Positions 1 through 7,114 of a DNA stretch of 42,163 nucleotides are shown one piece after another (the first letter of the stretch is position 1; each line of letters starts with the position of its first letter). The stretch lies in contig CAKUEM010000010.1 of NCBI GenBank assembly GCA_934646115.1, positions 1-42,163 on the forward strand, written 5' to 3'. The DNA is from an uncultured Oscillospiraceae bacterium. Its GTDB lineage: Bacteria > Bacillota > Clostridia > Oscillospirales > JAAYXM01. The position numbers were made by a program, and so were the translations under genes. The notes beneath the pieces were generated by a model. That model made no database searches. It saw only the letters and a program-made list of their open reading frames with translations, and had not been told where the DNA came from.

Positions 1-480
1 GATCAGATCCGCCTTTTCAAACGCAAGCGGGTATTTATACGGCTTATCGCTGCCGTCCGTGGTGGAAACAATGAGCATTTTGGCATGCTCGCCGATCGTG
101 AATTCCGCGGGGCAGACCAGGTTTCCGATATTTTCAATAAACAGCACGCCATCGCGCAGGTCGGGAACGCCGCGCAGCGCGGTCTGGATTGACGGCGCAT
201 CCAAATGGCACGCGCCGTGTGTATTGATCTGCACCGTTGTGATGCCAAGCTTTTGCAGCGCCGCCGTGTCAAGGTCAGACTCGATATCCCCTTCGATCAC
301 ATACGGACGGAACGCCGCATGCTCAAAGATCCGCTTCATGACCGACGTTTTGCCCACGCCGGGCGCGCCCATCACATTGATGCAAAACACGCCGCGCGCG
401 GTAAGCTCCGCCTGCGTTTGCGCCGCGATGCGGTCATTTTCATCCATAATATTCTCGATGACTTCAATTTTCTTTGTCAT
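1..480 (-). CDS. hypB: HypB, hydrogenase/urease nickel incorporation GTPase (3' end cut by window)
   Basis: GTPase that, with HypA, delivers nickel to the large subunit of [NiFe] hydrogenase in the cytoplasm. The 160 visible codons begin MTKKIEVIENIMDEND; the P-loop GAPGVGKT is at residues 38-45, the EGDIESD switch region near 63-69, and the metal-binding pair C91-H92 (GACHLDA) and C123 (NLVCPAEF) match the dimer-interface metal site of the HypB family. There is no histidine-rich N-terminal stretch, so it resembles the short HypB forms. The start ATG (478-480) lies inside the end of hypA (17 bp overlap), so translation is probably coupled. The C-terminus lies beyond position 1. The neighbouring Ech hydrogenase is the obvious client. 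Identification is confident. Confidence 0.95.
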   Translation of the reverse strand, partial: MTKKIEVIENIMDENDRIAAQTQAELTARGVFCINVMGAPGVGKTSVMKRIFEHAAFRPYVIEGDIESDLDTAALQKLGITTVQINTHGACHLDAPSIQTALRGVPDLRDGVLFIENIGNLVCPAEFTIGEHAKMLIVSTTDGSDKPYKYPLAFEKADLI

Positions 481-823
481 TCTCATCCACCTCGATGCTT
501 TCTACATAAAACTCGCGCCCGATCTCGCACGGCTCGCCCTCGCCGCCGCATTCCGGACAGGAAAACGAAAAGAGCGCGCGCTTAAAATACGCGCCGCACC
601 GCGTGCAATGCAGCTTCGGCTCGACCCGCGTGATCGTAAGAGTCCCGCCCTCGCAGCGCGTGCCCTTTGAAATTTCGTCGAAATACAGCTTCACCGTGTC
701 CGGCACATAGCCTGCGAGATCGCCCGCGACCACGTGAATTCCGCGCACGCGGCGATAGCCGTGCTTTGCCGCATAGTCCTCCGCGATCTCAATGATCCTC
801 TGTGTGATCGGGTACTCGTGCAT
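464..823 (-). CDS. hypA: HypA, hydrogenase nickel insertion metallochaperone
   Basis: Nickel metallochaperone that works with HypB on the hydrogenase large subunit. The 119 residues start MHE, where the N-terminus and H2 form the nickel site of the family. A structural zinc site is formed by C73-x2-C76 and C89-x2-C92 (CTRC and CPEC). Length is normal for HypA (about 113-120). It overlaps the end of the preceding ferredoxin-like gene by 35 bp and hypB by 17 bp, so it belongs to the ech operon. The remaining maturation genes hypC, D, E and F are not in the window and may follow hypB to the left. Nothing is missing in the protein itself. Confidence 0.95.
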   Translation of the reverse strand: MHEYPITQRIIEIAEDYAAKHGYRRVRGIHVVAGDLAGYVPDTVKLYFDEISKGTRCEGGTLTITRVEPKLHCTRCGAYFKRALFSFSCPECGGEGEPCEIGREFYVESIEVDENDKEN

Positions 824-1148
824 GCACTTCCGTCCCTTTCTCCGTCATGACCGGGGTGTATTCCGGTCCCATGCTCAGGCACTTTTTCGGGCACGCGTCC
901 ACGCAATTTGCGCATTGTACGCACTGCGCGCGGACGATGCTCCACGTTTTTTCCGCGCGCGCGACATGGATCGCATCCGCCGGGCATTTGCGCATGCACA
1001 GTCCGCAATAGATACAATCGGTCTCATCAAAAATCACATGCCCGCGCACACCGGGGCAAAATTCCTTTTTCAAATGCGGATAATCGCGCGTGGCGGGGGC
1101 GGAAAACAGGTTCTTCACCGCGGTTTTTGCAAATTCAGAAAACGCCAT
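789..1148 (-). CDS. echF: EchF-like 2x[4Fe-4S] ferredoxin subunit of Ech hydrogenase
   Basis: Electron-transfer subunit of the membrane-bound Ech [NiFe] hydrogenase (homologous to NuoI/HycF), passing electrons from soluble ferredoxin to the small subunit. From the chosen start (MAFSEF) it has 119 residues with two [4Fe-4S] motifs, C45-x2-C48-x2-C51-x3-C55-P and C76-x2-C79-x2-C82-x3-C86-P. The start at 1148 is preferred because AGGAGGGG sits just upstream; an in-frame ATG at 1193 would lie inside echE and has no such site. It begins 13 bp after echE ends. The acidic, histidine-bearing tail after the second cluster is short, as in EchF rather than the longer NuoI. Confidence 0.92.
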   Translation of the reverse strand: MAFSEFAKTAVKNLFSAPATRDYPHLKKEFCPGVRGHVIFDETDCIYCGLCMRKCPADAIHVARAEKTWSIVRAQCVQCANCVDACPKKCLSMGPEYTPVMTEKGTEVHARVPDHTEDH

Positions 1149-1161
1149 GTCTGCCCCTCCT

Positions 1162-2244
1162 TTAACGCTCCGTGCAGCTGATGCACGGGTCAATGGTCAA
1201 AACCATCATCGGCACATCCGCCAGCTCGCAGCCGGGCAGGATGGCAAGCAGCGCGCCGAGATTGGCAAACGTCGGCGTGCGCACGCGGAAGCGATCTAAA
1301 AACTTGGTGCCGTTGCCGCGCACATAATAGATCGCCTCGCCGCGCGGCTGCTCCACGCGGGAGAAATATTCGCCGTTCGGGTTGCCGATCACTTTGGCGG
1401 AAAGCTCGCTCTCCGGCATTTGCGCCGCAGCGGCGCGAATGATATCGACCGACTGATACAGCTCGCGCAGGCGCACGAGGCAGCGCGCGTAACAGTCGCC
1501 GTCTTTTTCGATGATTGGCTCAACCTCCGGCAGCTCGCCATACGCGGCATACCCGAGCTTGCGCATATCGAGCGCAACGCCGGATCCGCGCGCGACCGGA
1601 CCTGCCGCGCCCAGCTCATGGATCTTCTCCGGCGACAGCACGCCCACGCCGCACAGGCGGCTTTTCACCGTGTAGTTCTGGAAAAATACCTTCTCAAAAT
1701 CGCGCAGATCACGCACGATGCTATCGAGCACCGGGAGAATGGTTTTCATCTGCTCCGCCGTGATATCGCGGCGGACGCCGCCGATCTTGACCACGGAGAA
1801 AATCACGCGGCCGCCGGTTGTCATTTCAAAAATATCCAGCACGCGCTCGCGCAGGCGCCAGCACTGCATAAACAGGCTTTCAAACCCAAACGCATCCGCC
1901 AGCAGACCGAGCCACAGCAGGTGACTGTGCATGCGCGACAGCTCGCCCCAGATCGTGCGCAGATAGCGCGCACGCGGCGGGATATCAACATTCATGATCG
2001 CCTCGACCGCCTGGCAATAGCCAGATCCATGCTGGAAGCTGCAAATGCCGCAAATGCGCTCTGCGATATATACATACTCTGTAAATTCCTTTTTTTCTAC
2101 CAGTTTTTCCAGCCCGCGATGCACGAATCCGATCGACGGGATCGCCTCAATCACGCGCTCATCCTCAAGCACGAGGTCTAAATGGATCGGCTCGGGCAAG
2201 ACCGGGTGCTGCGGACCAAACGGGACAATACTTCTCTTTGCCAT
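1162..2244 (-). CDS. echE: EchE, [NiFe] hydrogenase large (catalytic) subunit
   Basis: Catalytic subunit of a group 4 (Ech-type) [NiFe] hydrogenase; it reduces protons with electrons from ferredoxin on the cytoplasmic face. 360 residues. The four nickel/iron ligands are present: C65-x2-C68 in RICGIC and C354-x2-C357 in DPCISC. This separates it from NuoD of complex I, which has lost them. The protein ends exactly at the Arg of DPCISCTER, so there is no C-terminal extension for a maturation protease to remove, a known trait of Ech-type large subunits. It starts 3 bp after echD and is followed by echF. Identification is confident. Confidence 0.96.
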   Translation of the reverse strand: MAKRSIVPFGPQHPVLPEPIHLDLVLEDERVIEAIPSIGFVHRGLEKLVEKKEFTEYVYIAERICGICSFQHGSGYCQAVEAIMNVDIPPRARYLRTIWGELSRMHSHLLWLGLLADAFGFESLFMQCWRLRERVLDIFEMTTGGRVIFSVVKIGGVRRDITAEQMKTILPVLDSIVRDLRDFEKVFFQNYTVKSRLCGVGVLSPEKIHELGAAGPVARGSGVALDMRKLGYAAYGELPEVEPIIEKDGDCYARCLVRLRELYQSVDIIRAAAAQMPESELSAKVIGNPNGEYFSRVEQPRGEAIYYVRGNGTKFLDRFRVRTPTFANLGALLAILPGCELADVPMMVLTIDPCISCTER

Positions 2245-2247
2245 CGC

Positions 2248-2595
2248 CTATTCCTCCTCCTGTTTGAGCGGAAAGAAGGGGTTTTTGATCGCCGTGCGGT
2301 AAAAGCTCCCCTCATAATCCGTGGTCATATGCTGGATCGCGATGCCATACAGGTCATGCATCTCATTTTCATATAAAAACGCGGACGGAAAGACCCGGCT
2401 GATGCTCGGAACCTCGGTATCCGCCTCGATCTCGCTTTTTAAATTGACAAATTCATAGCCGCGCCCGAACGAATAATCCAGAACGATCTGGTCTCCGATG
2501 CGCGTGGCGCACATCTGCACGAGGCGATAGTTTTCATCATGCATCCGGTTTGCATATTCAAGCAGCTTATCGCTTGTGATCGTTTTGCTTTCCAT
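2248..2595 (-). CDS. echD: EchD, NuoC-like subunit of Ech hydrogenase
   Basis: Small hydrophilic subunit homologous to the 30 kDa NuoC subunit of complex I; it helps join catalytic and membrane arms. The 115 residues include the family signature NEMHDLYGI (near residues 80-88), preceded by a typical alpha/beta domain with the FPSAFLYE segment. Two starts are possible: GTG at 2598, sharing GTGA with the echC stop, or ATG at 2595, forming TGATG. I prefer 2595 because GGTGAG lies five bases upstream of it. Either way translation is coupled to echC. Length agrees with EchD and is shorter than NuoC. Confidence 0.9.
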   Translation of the reverse strand: MESKTITSDKLLEYANRMHDENYRLVQMCATRIGDQIVLDYSFGRGYEFVNLKSEIEADTEVPSISRVFPSAFLYENEMHDLYGIAIQHMTTDYEGSFYRTAIKNPFFPLKQEEE

Positions 2596-3074
2596 CACAT
2601 CTCACCGGGCGCCTGAGCCTTATGCGCCGCTCTCCTTTGCTTTTCAGTTTCGCGCTGATGCTCCAGCTTCTGCGCGAGGATCTCCGTCGCCTTGGCGACG
2701 CCGTCGATGATCGCCTCCGGTCTTGCCGCGCAGCCCGGAACATACACATCGACCGGGAGCAGCGTATCCACGCCGCCGCGCACATTATAGCAATCGCGGA
2801 ACACGCCGCCGGTCAGCGCGCAGATCCCGATCGCAACAACGACCTTTGGGTTTGCCATCTGGTTGTAAATCTGCCAAAGCACCGGCGCGCTCTGCTCATT
2901 GACCGAGCCGGTCACAAGCAGGATGTCCGCGTGCTTGGGGTTGCCCGTATTGATCGCGCCGAGCCGCTCAATATCATAAAGCGGCGTCAGGCAGGCGAGC
3001 GTTTCGATATCGCAGCCGTTGCAGCTGGTTCCGTCGTAGTGAATAATCCACGGCGACTTTTCGATCATATGCAT
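2595..3074 (-). CDS. echC: EchC, [NiFe] hydrogenase small subunit (NuoB-like)
   Basis: Small subunit that carries the single [4Fe-4S] cluster next to the nickel site (cluster N2 equivalent). 159 residues. The cluster ligands are visible as C18-x2-C21 (SCNGCDIE), C85 (GICALTGG) and C115 (PGCAARPE), the NuoB/EchC pattern. There is no twin-arginine signal, as expected for a cytoplasmic-facing Ech enzyme. The start at 3074 has AAAGGAG nine bases upstream. The charged, Gln- and Ala-rich tail after residue 135 (EHQRETEKQRRAAHKAQA) extends past the conserved core. It lies between echB (22 bp gap) and echD (1-4 bp overlap). Confidence 0.94.
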   Translation of the reverse strand: MHMIEKSPWIIHYDGTSCNGCDIETLACLTPLYDIERLGAINTGNPKHADILLVTGSVNEQSAPVLWQIYNQMANPKVVVAIGICALTGGVFRDCYNVRGGVDTLLPVDVYVPGCAARPEAIIDGVAKATEILAQKLEHQRETEKQRRAAHKAQAPGEM

Positions 3075-3096
3075 GGAAAAAACTCCTTTCGCCCGA

Positions 3097-3957
3097 TTAT
3101 TTCCACAACGCGAGGATCAAGAGGTTTAAAAACGACACCGTCGCGGTCATCGCCCAGGATGCCTTTAGCATAACCTGCCATTTCACGCGCGCAGATGTAT
3201 TATCAATCAGAATCTCAAGCAGGAAGATCAGCACGAACGCAACAAGGAAGATCGGCAGACTCCAGACCGAGCGGAACCCGAAAAACAGGTAAACCAGACC
3301 CCAGATCAGGATGCTTTCGTACCAGTGCGTCACCTCGATCATGCCGAGCGCCTGACCGGAGATCTCGGTCGTCACGCCCTTTACGACCTCCTGATGCGCA
3401 TGGTGCGACGTGCTGATATCAAACGGCGACTTGCGCAGCTTGATCGTTAAAATAAATAAGAAGCTTAAAAACACGCCGGGCAGGTATACCACGTTCGGCA
3501 GCGCGCCCGTTACGATATCGCCCACATGGAACGAACCGCAGATTTGATACATGCCGATCGCCGAGAGCATGACCGCCGGCTCATACGACATGATCTGCAC
3601 CAGCTCGCGCGATGCGCCCATCGAAGAAAACGGCGAATTCACGCTATATGCGCACAAAACGAGGAACACGCTCGAGAGCGTGAGCGCGAAGATGACAAGC
3701 AGAAGATCTCCGCCGCTGTAAAACAAAAAGCCGGTAAACACATTGAAAAACAGATAAAACACGATAAACAGGTTCTGCGACCCGTTTACGATCGAGTTTT
3801 GCTTGGAAAACAGCTTCGCCACGTCATAAAACGGCTGCAAAATCGGCGGACCCTGCCGCCCCTGCATGCGCGCGGTGATCTTTCGGTCCAGCCCGGCGAG
3901 CAGCGCGCCCGCAAACGGCGCGAGGATCAGATATAACACTCCGGTCAACCAATTCAT
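3097..3957 (-). CDS. echB: EchB, NuoH-like membrane subunit of Ech hydrogenase
   Basis: Integral membrane subunit homologous to NuoH/HycD; it connects the hydrogenase module to the ion-pumping subunit. From the chosen start it has 286 residues (MNWLTGVLYL), with about eight hydrophobic segments. The conserved first cytoplasmic loop DRKITARMQGRQGP (near residues 25-38) and the acidic loop with SPFDISTSHHAHQE are typical of the family. The start at 3957 shares ATGA with the echA stop; a longer in-frame start at 4023 would overlap echA by 70 bp and begin with a cysteine-rich non-membrane stretch, so it is rejected. Confidence 0.94.
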   Translation of the reverse strand: MNWLTGVLYLILAPFAGALLAGLDRKITARMQGRQGPPILQPFYDVAKLFSKQNSIVNGSQNLFIVFYLFFNVFTGFLFYSGGDLLLVIFALTLSSVFLVLCAYSVNSPFSSMGASRELVQIMSYEPAVMLSAIGMYQICGSFHVGDIVTGALPNVVYLPGVFLSFLFILTIKLRKSPFDISTSHHAHQEVVKGVTTEISGQALGMIEVTHWYESILIWGLVYLFFGFRSVWSLPIFLVAFVLIFLLEILIDNTSARVKWQVMLKASWAMTATVSFLNLLILALWK

Positions 3958-5867
3958 ATTGCCAGCCCTCCCACTAATATCGCAAGGCATCCCGCGATCA
4001 GCAGAACAGCGGCTATCGTGCAAACGCCTGAGATTTTTTTCTCATGAATCAGCTCCGGCATATACCAGTTGCTTAAATACATGCGCTTTTTGTCGCCATG
4101 CGCATCAATGAAATGCCGCCCGTCGCCCGCGTTCACGCCGCCCATATAGGCGGAGGTGATGCGGTCGTCGGTAGCCGAGATCGAATGCAGCGCAAGCGGC
4201 AGCACCACGATGACGATCATCATGATCGTCATGATGACCTGATTTCCGCTCTCGATCACCGTTGTGACCGGAAGCTGCAGCACATCGACCAGATACGGCG
4301 CGATCATCGTTTTCGAAACGACCGGGAAGCACAGGCAGAGCAGCATAGTCAGCGCCGCCTGGATGCCAAACGTGATTTTCACGTCTGTCGGCATAACGTA
4401 ATGAATCCGCTCGCTTTTCGGCAAAACCGCCACGATATTGCCCAGCCATTTTGTCCAGTAAAACAGCGTGGCCGCGCTGCCGAATACCAGAACCACAACG
4501 ATCAGGATATTATTCGCATCTACAAACGCCTTCAGCGTTGCCCATTTGGAGATCAGCATGCCGAACGGCGCGAGGAACATGCCCGCAATGCCGACCGCCA
4601 TGAAGAACGAAAGCAGCGGCAGCTTGACGATCAGCCCATGCATATCCTCGATATCGCGGCTGCCCATCTGATGCTCGATCGTGCCGACGCACAAGAACAG
4701 AAGCGATTTCGCGATCGCATGGAAAATCATCAGGAAAATCGCCGCCCAAAGCGCCTCATATCCGCCGACGCCGCTGCACGCAACGATCAGCCCGAGGTTT
4801 GCGATCGTGGAATTCGCAAGCGTGCGCTTCGCGTCTGTCTGCGCGATGGCGAGGATGGACGACATAAGAAACGTCATGCTGCCGATCACGACCATCAGCG
4901 TTCCGACCAGCGTATTCGCCATCAGGGGCGAAATTTTAATCAGCAAAAACACGCCCGCCTTGACCATGGTAGACGAATGCAGCAGCGCACTCGTCGGCGT
5001 GGGCGCGACCATCGCGCCGAGCAGCCATTTGGAAAACGGGAACTGCGCCGCCTTGGAAATTCCTGCGATCGCGAGCAGCAGCACCGCGATGAGGAACAGC
5101 GGTTCATGGCACGGCGCAGAGACTAAAAGCGCCATATCCGAAATGCCGTAGCCCAGACCCAGAATAATGATCGCCGCGGCGAGCGCCGCGCCGCCGACCA
5201 GGTTTAAATTCAGCGCGGTAAACGCGTTTTTGACCGCCTCGTCCGTCCCGGTATATTTAATAAAGATGAAGGACGAAAGCGTTGTGACCTCCCAGAACAC
5301 CGACATCCAGATCAGATTGTTGGAGAACACGATGCCAAACATCGCGGAAATAACCACGAAAAGCAGCGCGATAAAGCGACCGCTATTGTCCGCATATTCT
5401 TTATGATGCCGATGGAAATCCTGCATATAAGTCACGGCGAACAGGCAGATCAGGCTGCCGATCACACCGATGATCAGCGCCATGATCACGCTGAGCTTAT
5501 CGATCTCGATATGCGCGCGGGCGACCTGCGCCTCCGGCTTTAAAAACAGCTCATAAATCAGAAGCGCCGCCGTTTGCCCCACGGACAACGCGATCGGAAG
5601 CCCTCTTCGAAGCTTAATTCCATAAAACGTAACGATTCCGCAGATGGCAAGCTCTGCGATCAGAAACAGCGGATCAAGCCACTCGCCATGCGCAAGGAAG
5701 AACTGCTGCGGCACGGAAAAATATACCCATGCAAGAGAAATTGCAGCAAGCGCGATCACCGCGGCGGCGATCCGCACCGTCCACTCACGCACCGTCTGGT
5801 CTTTGCAAAAGCATAACACCGCGGCGGGAATGAATGGAAACAACACTAAAAATACAACGAACTGCAC
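3954..5867 (-). CDS. echA: EchA, NuoL-like ion-translocating subunit of Ech hydrogenase
   Basis: Antiporter-like membrane subunit (NuoL/MrpA family) thought to carry the H+ or Na+ pumped by Ech. 637 residues with roughly sixteen hydrophobic segments. Family hallmarks include the segment FWEVTTLSSFIFIKYTG, the AAQFPFSKWLLGAM stretch, and the TSALLHSSTMVKAGVFLL region with its conserved Lys. It is the first gene of the ech operon. The start is GTG at 5867, with AGGGTGA six bases upstream; an ATG at 5872 is out of frame. Length fits EchA. A clear promoter lies about 50 bp upstream. Confidence 0.94.
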   Translation of the reverse strand: MQFVVFLVLFPFIPAAVLCFCKDQTVREWTVRIAAAVIALAAISLAWVYFSVPQQFFLAHGEWLDPLFLIAELAICGIVTFYGIKLRRGLPIALSVGQTAALLIYELFLKPEAQVARAHIEIDKLSVIMALIIGVIGSLICLFAVTYMQDFHRHHKEYADNSGRFIALLFVVISAMFGIVFSNNLIWMSVFWEVTTLSSFIFIKYTGTDEAVKNAFTALNLNLVGGAALAAAIIILGLGYGISDMALLVSAPCHEPLFLIAVLLLAIAGISKAAQFPFSKWLLGAMVAPTPTSALLHSSTMVKAGVFLLIKISPLMANTLVGTLMVVIGSMTFLMSSILAIAQTDAKRTLANSTIANLGLIVACSGVGGYEALWAAIFLMIFHAIAKSLLFLCVGTIEHQMGSRDIEDMHGLIVKLPLLSFFMAVGIAGMFLAPFGMLISKWATLKAFVDANNILIVVVLVFGSAATLFYWTKWLGNIVAVLPKSERIHYVMPTDVKITFGIQAALTMLLCLCFPVVSKTMIAPYLVDVLQLPVTTVIESGNQVIMTIMMIVIVVLPLALHSISATDDRITSAYMGGVNAGDGRHFIDAHGDKKRMYLSNWYMPELIHEKKISGVCTIAAVLLIAGCLAILVGGLAI

Positions 5868-5918
5868 CTCATATCACCCTGAACCCTTTCTAGCGAGAGC
5901 AACACCTCGCGAAATAAG

Positions 5919-5947
5919 ATTATAGTGCTTTTTTGCTCTGAAATCAA
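5919..5947 (-). promoter_or_regulatory. Sigma-A type promoter of the ech-hyp operon
   Basis: On the minus strand TTGATT (5942-5947) is followed after exactly 17 bp by TATAAT (5919-5924), a near-perfect vegetative promoter reading into echA. The leader of about 45 nt contains a short hairpin with arms GCGAG and CTCGC. Confidence 0.85.
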
Positions 5948-5994
5948 GGGCTTTTCTCACAAATTTTTATTTTAAACCCGCCCGGTTCGCACCT

Positions 5995-6091
5995 TTTTTA
6001 CAAAGCGCAAAAATTGTTTTAATTTTAACAAATTTTCCCCCGGTTTTCTGCGCTTTTTACGCGGTTTTTCTTTTCGCTTTTTACAAAGCGC
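5995..6091. repeat. Direct repeat of 14 bp in the ech upstream region
   Basis: TTTTTACAAAGCGC occurs at 5995-6008 and again at 6078-6091, 83 bp apart, with a partial third copy (GCGCTTTTTAC) between them. The region is T-rich on the plus strand. It could be a regulator binding repeat or simply slippage-prone upstream DNA. Confidence 0.5.
6014..6031. promoter_or_regulatory. Rex-like operator upstream of ech
   Basis: Read on the minus strand the 18 bp are TTGTTAAAATTAAAACAA. The published Firmicutes Rex (NADH/NAD+-sensing repressor) consensus is TTGTTAAnnnnTTAACAA, so 12 of 14 defined bases match, including the whole left half. The site lies about 67 bp upstream of the -35 of the mapped promoter; it also overlaps a weaker possible -10 (TAAAAT). 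Rex control of a hydrogenase would make physiological sense, but AT-rich DNA can give such matches by chance. Confidence 0.45.
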
Positions 6092-6152
6092 CCGCCATAC
6101 CGTTTTTGTCTGCCGCGATTGCTTTTTTCATATAGTCTGCAAGATGTGCTGC

Positions 6153-6181
6153 AAAAAAAGGCGCCCCGGTTCAGGGCGCCT
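6153..6181 (-). terminator. Rho-independent terminator after the amidohydrolase gene
   Basis: On the minus strand a 7-bp stem GGCGCCC/GGGCGCC with loop TGAACCG (6160-6180) is followed by seven T residues (6153-6159). It starts a few bases after the stop at 6187 and closes the 9278-6187 transcription unit. Confidence 0.9.
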
Positions 6182-6186
6182 TTTGG

Positions 6187-7059
6187 CTAATCAAGCGGAA
6201 CAAGTTTCAGCGCGTTTCCAGAATAAATCTTCTCAAGCACGCCGTCCGGCAAGGTGATGGAGTTTAAAAACTCCTGATGGATATTATCGAAATAATCGCG
6301 GCCGTATAAAATACGGTCCTGAAACTCCGTTAAAAACTTCACGGCAAATTCCGGATCACGCGAGAGCGCGTTGCAGCCCGAGCCTGCGGAAATATCGCAA
6401 TATAAATTCGGGTATGTGCGCAGCATCTCGATCAGCTTGCCGCCGGGCTGAACCTTGCCCTTATAATACGGGTCTTTGTCGAATTGATCGTCGCCCGAAA
6501 TGTGCGACCAGAAGCCGGGCGCATGCCCGATAAACGTGGTCTCCGGGCATTTTTTTACCGCACGCTCCAGCGCATCGATCCCGCCGCCATACCAGTAGTT
6601 CGGGCGCGGATACGTTACGCCATAGTCAAACTCATAATCCAGATGCACAAGAACCGGGAGGTTCTGCTCGCCGCAGAAGCGATACATCCGGATCGCGTCC
6701 CAGTCATCCAGCATCATGCGAATTTTCAGCTCGCCGCAGATGCGCACGTCGTACATATCGACCGCCGCTTTTAAACGGGCGATCGCGTCCGGCCGGCGCG
6801 GGTCGGGCGCATAGCCGAGGATAAACCGCTCGGGCGCGCGCTCTTTATAAGACAGGCAGCGCTCAAACGGGATCGGCCCCCAGTTGCAGTCCTGCACCGG
6901 GGTGCGGCATAAATATTCCGGATCATACTCATTATGCGGCGCTTCCCAAGACAAAAGCCAGGTCTTATCGATCCCATAGCGATCCATATTCTCCAGATAT
7001 TTGTCTAAATTATAGCCGCACCAGTCCGGGTGGTTATGGTCGTCAATAATCATCATCAT
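6187..7059 (-). CDS. Amidohydrolase family 2 (TIM-barrel metal hydrolase/decarboxylase)
   Basis: Member of the amidohydrolase-2 group (fold of ACMSD and related decarboxylases/lactonases), probably cytosolic. About 290 residues. Metal ligands visible in order: H-x-H in DDHNHPD near the N-terminus, His in VLVHLDYEF, His in FIGHAPGFW, and Asp in YGRDYFD near the C-terminus. Several ATG codons occur in a row (7059, 7056, 7053) just after GTGGTG; the exact one is uncertain. A start at 7098 is rejected because it lies inside a perfect hairpin. The gene follows a DegT-type aminotransferase and a Gfo/Idh/MocA oxidoreductase, suggesting a role in the same sugar or cyclic-compound pathway, perhaps hydrolysis or decarboxylation of a product. 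The substrate is unknown. Confidence 0.85.
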   Translation of the reverse strand: MMMIIDDHNHPDWCGYNLDKYLENMDRYGIDKTWLLSWEAPHNEYDPEYLCRTPVQDCNWGPIPFERCLSYKERAPERFILGYAPDPRRPDAIARLKAAVDMYDVRICGELKIRMMLDDWDAIRMYRFCGEQNLPVLVHLDYEFDYGVTYPRPNYWYGGGIDALERAVKKCPETTFIGHAPGFWSHISGDDQFDKDPYYKGKVQPGGKLIEMLRTYPNLYCDISAGSGCNALSRDPEFAVKFLTEFQDRILYGRDYFDNIHQEFLNSITLPDGVLEKIYSGNALKLVPLD

Positions 7060-7074
7060 TTTCACCACTGATCG

Positions 7075-7104
7075 GAGCACATGGGGCAAATGCCCCATGT
7101 GCTC
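7075..7104. repeat. Perfect 13-bp inverted repeat between two cistrons
   Basis: GAGCACATGGGGC, loop AAAT, GCCCCATGTGCTC. It lies between the aminotransferase stop (7115) and the amidohydrolase start. No run of T follows on either strand, so a processing or stabilising stem-loop in the mRNA is more likely than a terminator. Confidence 0.8.
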
Positions 7105-7114
7105 TGCTTATTTC

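Larger units (their letters stand above)
5948..6152. other. AT-rich intergenic region between ech operon and the upstream cluster
   Basis: No gene is seen between the ech promoter and the terminator of the neighbouring cluster. The stretch holds the Rex-like operator, the 14-bp direct repeats and long T runs on the plus strand. No tRNA or riboswitch is recognisable. Confidence 0.7.

Noticed and set aside
4098..5126. 342-codon plus-strand frame opposite echA
   Set aside because: Rich in Arg, His, Asp and Gln as expected for the complement of a hydrophobic membrane protein gene; echA has family signatures.
7060..7098. Longer amidohydrolase start at 7098
   Set aside because: The ATG lies inside a perfect stem-loop and the residues before MMIIDDHNH are not conserved-looking; GTGGTG precedes the later ATGs.
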